From Alopecurus myosuroides (Eukaryota; Streptophyta; Magnoliopsida; Poales; Poaceae), in assembly GCA_028641055.1 (NCBI GenBank), contig CM054059.1, forward strand, positions 48,059,682-48,123,681: a stretch of DNA of 64,000 nt, read 5' to 3'. The notes under the pieces are model-generated. The model was given only the letters and a program-made list of their open reading frames with translations, had not been told where the DNA came from and did not search any database. Below are positions 57,850 through 64,000 of this stretch, in pieces; the first letter of the stretch is position 1; each line of letters begins with the position of its first letter. The translations under genes and the position numbers were made by a program.

Positions 57850-58723
57850 TTATACACATGGGAGGACTTACATCTCTTTTTGGTATCCAATTCCTTTGGA
57901 GTCCACCCTTCTTATACCCTTTTCATTTTTGGTGACTCCAGAAAGTATTTCCCTTACGAGTGTTTGTCTTATATTATTTCATACTGTCACTCATCTGTTT
58001 TCAAGTTTTGTTGTCTGTCATGCTTACCTTGGTGGGCATGTTGGTTTCCTTATGTTTGGTTGAGCCTTGTCTCATGGTGTTCCGTTCATTTTGTATCTTT
58101 TTGCTCAATCATCCATTTATTTTCAAGTACTATGCGTAGTTTGCTTTTCATGTTCTCTTGGACTTGTTTTGTGTTTTAGAGGATATTGGGGAGTGATTAT
58201 TCCATCTTTATGCACTTTGTATCCAAATATAAAAACTCTAAATAGTGCATGAACATTGGGGAGCTTCATGATTTTCTTTAGAACACTATTGTGCTAAAAT
58301 CATAAAATCTTTGGTTACATTGGTTTTTCTAGATCTTTTGTTTGTGCTCCTCCTCTTGGAAGAAGTGTTAAAGGAATATAATATTATTTGCAATATTTAG
58401 ATCCTCAATATATTTTGATCTCCCTCCATCTATTCGTCATTGAATATGCATTGTTTTCAATCATATTATGAGAAATGCAAAAATTGTAGGGGAGCTCTTA
58501 CTATATTGGTCTTCTAAAATTTTTCCGCCCATGTCGGCAATGGATTACAATGGGGGAGAAGCTTAGAGGGTTTAAGGGAATTCGGTTTAATGCTTTGGTT
58601 TTGTTCGTAATCATTTTTTCCTTCCATGCTCATGCATCCATGTTTATTGCTTTGCATGTTTGCTTAATTCATTATATAAACCCTCGTAAAAGGGATTGTC
58701 ATCAATTACCAAAATGGGGGAGG
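57850..58723 (+). other. Interior of H before the 3' LTR, non-coding
   Basis: T-rich sequence without a gene, ending in the polypurine tract AAAATGGGGGAGG (58711-58723). Confidence 0.65.
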
Positions 58724-60941
58724 TTGAAAGTGCATGGTGCCCCATGTGTGGTTTTGGTAATTAATGACAATCCTTATGGACTAATGTTTGCATTGAGATA
58801 TTATTGTAAGTTTGTCAATTAGCACACTTGAACTCCATGTGTTGGATTGAAGGTTGGATGTTACCAAGATCATTGGTTATAATGAATATATTTGATACGG
58901 CCAAGCAGAAGAATTGTCATGCTATTATTGATCATATTGCAACTATGTCTTGAAGAAGGATATTGTGTGAACATTCATGTGTACCTTCAAGACATCATCA
59001 TCATGAATAAAGAGAAGATACTTGGTTGATCAAGTTGACGTGCAAGTTCAAGATGAGCATCAAGAAGAGGTCATCTGCTTGATGCTTGCCACCCATATGG
59101 AGATTATTGTCAAGTGAATATGGACATGTGATAAGCTCTCCCGTATTATCTTATGGGGGAGCAATTTAAAAGTCTTCACGAAGCGAAACGTAATCAAGAA
59201 AGGTGGTCCAACTTGAGGTTATTAAGGTCGTCATCCTCGAGCTCAATTGGAATGCGCAAGGCAAAGGTATGACCTTGATATTTTTTTTGTTTTACCGGGA
59301 TGTTAGTGGGGAGACCGGATTATAGTATAGATAACTGTTCTATCAAGAGGGGCTCTCGATTGAGTTGCTTGATCGTATCGTTCGTAGAGAGATCAAACCT
59401 TTGCATCCTTGGCATCATCTTTCTTGTTTCTTATTTGGGTTTCCTCCATATGTGGGTTTAGAGCTTTTCATTTTTTTCATGTCAAGCTCAAGTTCATCAA
59501 AAACGGATTTTGTATGGAAACCTTATTGTGTTTTTTGTTATTGAAGGTTTTACCGCCTCCTATCTTATAGAGAGGTCTAAACTTTTGACATTTTGTTTTA
59601 TCCTCCCTTATTTTAGTATGATTTTTCTATGCATATTCTCGAATTGCTCGTTGTTGCGATTTCAACGAGCCAAAGAACATCGAAAATAGAGTATGTATGC
59701 AAAAGTTATGACAATTTTTGTACAAGTGTTTATGTAGTTTTCAGGAGGGCGGAAACTCCGGTCCAAGGCCGGAAATTTCCGGCCAGGACGGAATATACCG
59801 GGGAAAATATCCACACCAACACGAGAGAGCAGGCACTCGCGCTCCAGCGGATCTTGGGTCGTCTGGAAATTTTTGGGCTTAAAATTTTCGGCCTCGAGGG
59901 GCCAGAAATTTCCGGGTTAAGTGCGAAAATTCCAGCCCTAACGGCCATATTTCGTGGGAAGCTATAAATAGCCTTCCTATTCCTCAAAAGGAGGTTGCCC
60001 AGCCAATTTTCTGTCTTCTCCATTGTTGACATTCAAGAACTTGGGTTTCTCTCAATCCTTCCAATGATTATTGCCCCTTTTTAGGGAAAAGAGAGAGGAT
60101 ATCTAGATCTACTATTCCACCAATAAATCTCTACTCTTAGTGAGGGGAATCCGTTAGATCTAGATCTTTGGATTCATTAGTTGTTTTTCTTGTTCTTCCT
60201 CCTTCCTCCCTGCATAGCATTAGTTTCTTTGGTGGGATTTGAGAGAGAAGGATTTTACCACCTTGTGTGTTCTTGCCAATGCATTAGGTGCGTCGGTTTG
60301 AGTTCTCCATGAGATTCGTGAAAGAGAAATTCGTGAGCTTGTTACTCTTGGGTGCTTGGTCACCGGATAGATTGTTTCTCTAGGATGAATTGAGTACCCT
60401 AGACGGTTAGTGCTTGGAGCTTCCACCTTGTTGTAAGAAGCTTCGTTGAGATCCTCCAATTGAGTTGTGGAGATAGCCTCAACCTTGTGTAAGGTTTAGT
60501 CACCACCTTTAAGACGACCTCATAGTGGAAACGAGCATCTCCCTCACCGGAGAAACTCAAGGAGAATAGAGTGAGCACAACCGTGTGTTGGAATGCCTTG
60601 GCTGCTCCACACCTCTCCAACAAAGACGTACTTCCCTTGGGAAGGAACTTCGGTAATCACATCGGTGTCTCCGCTGCTTCGGTTATTTCTATACTTGAGC
60701 TTGTTACTTATGCATTTATCTTTATGATAGCCATCGTGCTTGAAGTCATCTATCTTTCTATCACTTGGTTGTATATTTTTCCTAGCATAAGTTGTTGGTG
60801 CACATAGGTAAACATAGCTTGTTTAGGTTCTGTGCTTGATAAATTAAACGGTAGTTTTATTCCGCATTTTTTCAAGCCGAAACCGTAATTATTTTAAAGC
60901 GCCTATTCACCCCCCTCCAGGCGGCAACCTTGAACTTTCAA
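58724..60941 (+). repeat. 3' LTR of element H, complete (2218 bp)
   Basis: TTGAAAGTGCATGG...GAACTTTCAA. The end includes CGCCTATTCACCCCCCTCC, the hallmark of SIRE/Maximus-type LTRs in grasses. It is non-coding; the longest frames are chance. Confidence 0.88.
59767..59970 (+). promoter_or_regulatory. Promoter region of H 3' LTR
   Basis: TATAAATA at 59963-59970; an 18-bp palindrome GGCCGGAAATTTCCGGCC (59767-59784), perfect but different from the 5' LTR copy at two paired positions; and a second GAAATTTC at 59905-59912. Confidence 0.5.
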
Positions 60942-62677
60942 CTATGATATTGAAATATTAAATCATTATTGCTAAAATTGGTGCTAAGTACTTGTGAACT
61001 GCTTGGTGTTATCATACAAAAAGTCAACTTCAATTATTAAATCCATTGAGAGCCCATGGGTACTCATCTTAATTTTGACAACGACCAATACTCCGCTGAC
61101 CAATGAGCAATGTACCATGAGTAATGGTGTTTATGGTTCCTCTAGCCATTGAATGATCTACCCTGGGGAAATCCTGGGTATCGGCTATAAGTAGAAGGGA
61201 TCTTGTAGCGGAAACGTTATAATTTGCCACCTCAACACTTACTCTCACATCTCGGTTATGAGTGGAAAGATGATTGTAGTTCTTTATCTCTATGTCATGC
61301 AATATAATTAGTCTAACCATCTTTGTTATTTTAACACCAAGCATTGTTTACTTGTTTTACTCTGATAACCAGTTAGGAAGGCAATCGAATACAATTTTGA
61401 ATCTTTAAAGTGGAGGAGAAAATTAAAAGTACATGCTTTGCACCAATGCTTTAATAAGAATAATTATTTATGACTCTAAATACTCTCATTAAGGAGAGGA
61501 GCTTTTGATTGTACCTCGCAGCATGTTACAATATTGAAACTATTGTTTTAAGAAATTATCTTTCAGTTAATGAATTATTGAGAGGTTAGGCAACGAGTGT
61601 TTAGGATGCAACCAAGCAAATGTTATCATCATTCTATTTAAAACTTCAGGAATTACGAAGGAAATGGCATATTACCTCGAGTTGATTTGAGTTTCTTGTT
61701 AAAGAGCCATGTTTCTTTTTTGTTTTATTTGTTATATTACTCGGGAAAAGTAATGGTTTAAGCTTTGGGGAGTTGATGGCTCTATTTTTGGGGATATTTT
61801 CTCTAGACACCCATTGTTTTATTGGATTTTCATATGGTTTTCACTCCTACACTAAGCAAAATATTGCTATGTTTGGAGATGTTTCATTTCTTAGTGTTAC
61901 TAAGAAGGAAGGAAATGATGCATATTAATGATAATTGGAGGGAAACAAGCAATGCTAAAAAAAGGAAAATCAGAATTAGTTTGCAGAGACACTTAACAAC
62001 CACAGTACGATCAATACCGACCGTACTGCTCACCGTACCGCATGCCACCGCCTCCAGGACATCAAAAGGGACAACTTTTCGTGAAGAGATCAGGGACAAA
62101 ACAGACACAACCGCCACCAGAATAGCGAGAAGGAAGAAGAAGAAGAAGATCCGGAGAGGAGAAACCCTGTCTGATCCTATCGGAGGTCGCCATCTTCAAC
62201 ATCATCCACCACACCATCCATTCCACCATCCCATAGAGAGATTGAGATCATCATTTTAATAAGTTTAGGGTTTTGAGAATGCTCCATCTATTGAACTCTA
62301 GTTTGGTGTTTGTTGATCCGAGGATTATTGTGGCTTGCTACGGTAATATAGAGATGAACCTTCACCTTCCTTTATCGATTTCATGTTTGCTAACTCTCTC
62401 ATGTGCGAGTAAATCCCCGCAGGCATGGGAGATGGAGGGGATTGGTAATATATGTTTATGCAAAATTATTTCATCTTATGTGTGAGAGTATTTTCAATAT
62501 TGTTTATAGGATTACGTGTTTACGGTGTGCGTAATGCGTGTTATCTAGGGCCCGTGTAACATGGTACTAGTAGAGACCTACGTAAACATATACTTGTTGT
62601 TCAACAATTCCGCGACCTCCTAAGTGATAGGTCGAGATATCAATGAGGAGTGAATACAACAAGAGAATCACGAGAAG
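60942..62677 (+). other. Right part of element J and flanking sequence, non-coding
   Basis: J resumes directly after H with ATATTGAAATATTAAATC. Near 61985-62045 it carries CCGACCGTACTGCTCACCGTACC, related to the dyad array at 44640-45150, then a purine-rich (GAA)n tract near 62130. I see no coding sequence; 62270-62677 may belong to another repeat, and I could not find the end of J. Confidence 0.45.
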
Positions 62678-63169
62678 TGACGAAGATATAGATCCTGGAC
62701 CCTGCGAATAAGGACACCCCCTCTCAGGCCCAAGGTTAAAGGCCCAAGAAGAGGAGCCCTTGGAGTACTCTAGAAGGCCCACGTGAAGCCCACCCGCACT
62801 AACTTGCGGGTTAAGATAGGAAACATGTAACCGACCTAGTTAGAATTCGAGTCCTTTCCGGGTAGGATTCGAGACCTGGCCATCTATATAAGGCCAGGAG
62901 AGCCCCCCGGGAGAGGGGCAAGCAACACCTCACCATCGAAATTTTGAACTCGAGACCTTACTCTCGATTCGAGCACCACCATTGTAACCGATCTTTCCAT
63001 CAATACAGATCGACAAGAGGCAGGAGTAAGGGTTTTACCTCTACGAGGGCCCCGAACCTGGGTAAATCTCGCCCCCTGTCTAGCCGACGATTCCACCAGC
63101 GCTCATGAATTCTCCTAGTCGAAACCCGATAGGGTCACCTAAGGGATTTGTAGAGTCAGAGATTCGACA
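62678..63169 (+). repeat. 5' LTR of a Tat-type gypsy element (492 bp)
   Basis: It begins TGACGAAGAT and ends GATTCGACA, directly followed by the primer site. It is homologous to the solo LTR at 38268-38757 along its length, including CTATATAAGG (62884-62893) and GGTTTTACCTCTACGAGG. The 3' LTR is outside the window. Confidence 0.88.
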
Positions 63170-63171
63170 AT

Positions 63172-63189
63172 TGGCGCCGACCGTGGGGA
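63172..63189 (+). other. Primer binding site of the right-edge Tat element
   Basis: TGGCGCCGACCGTGGGGA, two bases after the LTR, the typical primer site form of this lineage. Confidence 0.88.
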
Positions 63190-64000
63190 CGACGGGCGCT
63201 GGATCACCGGCATCTTCGGCTTCATCGACAACCCACTCTCGTTGGAAACCATCGACTACGGCTCCAAACAATCCTATACGGATCGGATCTGTCGTGGTCA
63301 CACCTCACTCGCCGGAATCGCGCCCGGTATTCGAGGATCTGGAGAAAAGCGTCACCTTGACGTTCGGGAGCCTAAAATTCGTGACCAACAGGGACGGAAT
63401 CCTCCACTTCTCGGATGAATCGGAAACTGAATCTGGAGCTGTCGACTCACGCCGTCATCTGGAGAAAAGCGGCGAGTCCATCCGCTTCAACGCCAACGAC
63501 TACCATACCCTCTCGAAAGAGGAACCATCAAGAATTCAAAGAAACTTCCGATCTACGCCTAGGACGCACGAGCCTCGACTGGCTCAAGTCTGCATGGCAG
63601 GATCGGAACAAGCCTCAGAAACAGAACACAGCGCGGCAGAGCGCAACATAATCGGCATCTCACGGGAATCCTGGAACCGAGCAAAGGAGGCTATGCGAAC
63701 GAGCAAGCCACCCGCATCCGGGGCCTCACACGAAGACATGGTTGCCTACCACTATCACCTAGTGAGAGCAGCCACGACTATCAAGGACGCTCGGATAGAT
63801 CTGGCCCGCCGAAGAAGAGCGGCAGACGAGTCGAGCCAAAGGCGAGCCGGGCTGTCCATAACACCCTCGGTTGGAACCCGACCCGCGAGGAAGGGACACG
63901 CATCTACATCCAGGAACAATGAGTCCCTAGCCGGAACCAGCAGATCAATCACTCCTTCTCTCATGCGAGTCGATGACGATGGCAATGTCTACCCGCAAAC
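63183..64000 (+). CDS. Gag of a Tat-lineage gypsy element, N-terminal part, runs off the window
   Basis: A frame with no stop runs for about 272 codons from the primer site to the window edge (last complete codon at 63996-63998). It has a Ser/Thr/Pro-rich start (SPASSASSTTHSRWKPSTT), then RPVFEDLEKSVTLTFGSLKF, a spacer, SRESWNRAKEAMRTSKPP, MVAYHYHLVRAATTIKDARI with an arginine-rich RRRRAADESSQRRAG, and MRVDDDGNVYPQ at the edge. The gag core and zinc knuckle would follow outside. There is no ATG near the 5' end: the frame stays open through the primer site, and the first in-frame ATG is at 63594. Either translation starts there, at a non-AUG codon, or after splicing. Gag would form the particle and package RNA. 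Of all frames here it is the only long one without a break. Confidence 0.7.
   Translation, partial: MGTTGAGSPASSASSTTHSRWKPSTTAPNNPIRIGSVVVTPHSPESRPVFEDLEKSVTLTFGSLKFVTNRDGILHFSDESETESGAVDSRRHLEKSGESIRFNANDYHTLSKEEPSRIQRNFRSTPRTHEPRLAQVCMAGSEQASETEHSAAERNIIGISRESWNRAKEAMRTSKPPASGASHEDMVAYHYHLVRAATTIKDARIDLARRRRAADESSQRRAGLSITPSVGTRPARKGHASTSRNNESLAGTSRSITPSLMRVDDDGNVYPQ

Larger units (their letters stand above)
47621..60941 (+). mobile_element. Element H: SIRE/Maximus-like copia element without pol
   Basis: A truncated 5' LTR (47621-49462), broken gag (49493-51227), long non-coding interior, polypurine tract AAAATGGGGGAGG (58711-58723) and complete 3' LTR (58724-60941) lie on the + strand. 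The target duplication is CAATG (47616-47620) and CTATG (60942-60946), one mismatch. No protease, integrase or reverse transcriptase motif is visible in about 3.3 kb of native interior after gag. Two solo LTRs are nested in it. Confidence 0.8.
42736..62677 (+). mobile_element. Element J: Athila-lineage gypsy element, truncated and split by H
   Basis: Gag and protease coding (42740-44325), a dyad repeat array, a leader with probable intron, and an ATHILA ORF-1-like frame (45690-46988) follow on the + strand. Its sequence resumes at 60942 after H and shares the dyad motif near 62000. Reverse transcriptase, RNase H and integrase are absent, so it is either an internally deleted copy or a non-autonomous family. 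LTRs were not found; the left end is a break and the right limit is uncertain. Confidence 0.55.

Noticed and set aside
1..64000. CRISPR array, prokaryotic operons, ribosomal RNA genes, centromere or telomere satellite
   Set aside because: No direct repeat/spacer pattern, no rRNA or satellite arrays seen; the sequence is plant nuclear repeat DNA.

Overview
The window looks like intergenic DNA of a large grass genome, most likely a cool-season grass (Pooideae: wheat/barley/oat/ryegrass group). The basis is LTR retrotransposons nested inside one another, LTRs opening TGATACGTC with a TGGCGCCGTT primer site (Sabrina/WHAM-like, Athila lineage, by recall), a SIRE/Maximus-like copia LTR, Tat-lineage gypsy LTRs, Stowaway-like MITEs, Mutator-like elements and a plastid tRNA fragment. 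I find no intact host gene. The open frames that resemble proteins are transposon genes, mostly broken.

Left nest (1-39250). The host of this nest is G, a Tat-type gypsy element on the + strand. Its 3' LTR is 38841-39250, and it carries a minus-strand gene of the 'putative gypsy type transposon' (PF04195-like) family at 27356-37348. That gene was broken by F (30426-37032, TSD TGCGA/TGCGG), by a 567-bp Mutator-type MITE (27444-28010, 9-bp TSD) and by B, whose 5' LTR ends at 27355. B contains C (1-6401, ~4-kb almost identical LTRs around a 496-bp interior) and A (7020-25734, TSD CCTAA/CCCAA). A contains D (8487-19606, exact TSD ACAAT, 4.9-kb LTRs around 1.3 kb without genes) and a 1.1-kb GC-rich insertion E. 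A 490-bp solo LTR (38268-38757, exact TSD AGGAA) sits in G just before its polypurine tract. A, B, C, D and F all lie on the minus strand.

Middle (39251-42735). A decayed MuDR-type transposase (minus) is cut by the G LTR. Next come a GC-rich stretch with an unrecognised 161-residue frame (41315-41800, minus) and a truncated copia LTR.

Right nest (42736-62677). J is an Athila-lineage element with gag-protease, an array of CACCGTACC dyads, a probable intron and an ATHILA ORF-1-like frame, but no reverse transcriptase or integrase. It was split by H (47621-60941), a SIRE-like copia element with gag but no recognisable pol. H contains two solo LTRs, 48347-48815 (TSD GGTTT) and 53718-57844 (TSD GAAAC). 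The second holds a 2.5-kb Mutator-like element (54852-57396, exact 9-bp TSD) that carries a plastid trnS-GCU copy, MITEs and a TATA-bearing promoter-like segment.

Right edge (62678-64000). A Tat-type 5' LTR with primer site is followed by an open gag frame that runs off the window; it is the least damaged coding sequence here.

Most elements lack their own enzymes (C, D, F, H and probably A and J) and would have depended on enzymes supplied by relatives. Family names come from recalled motifs and were not checked by search.
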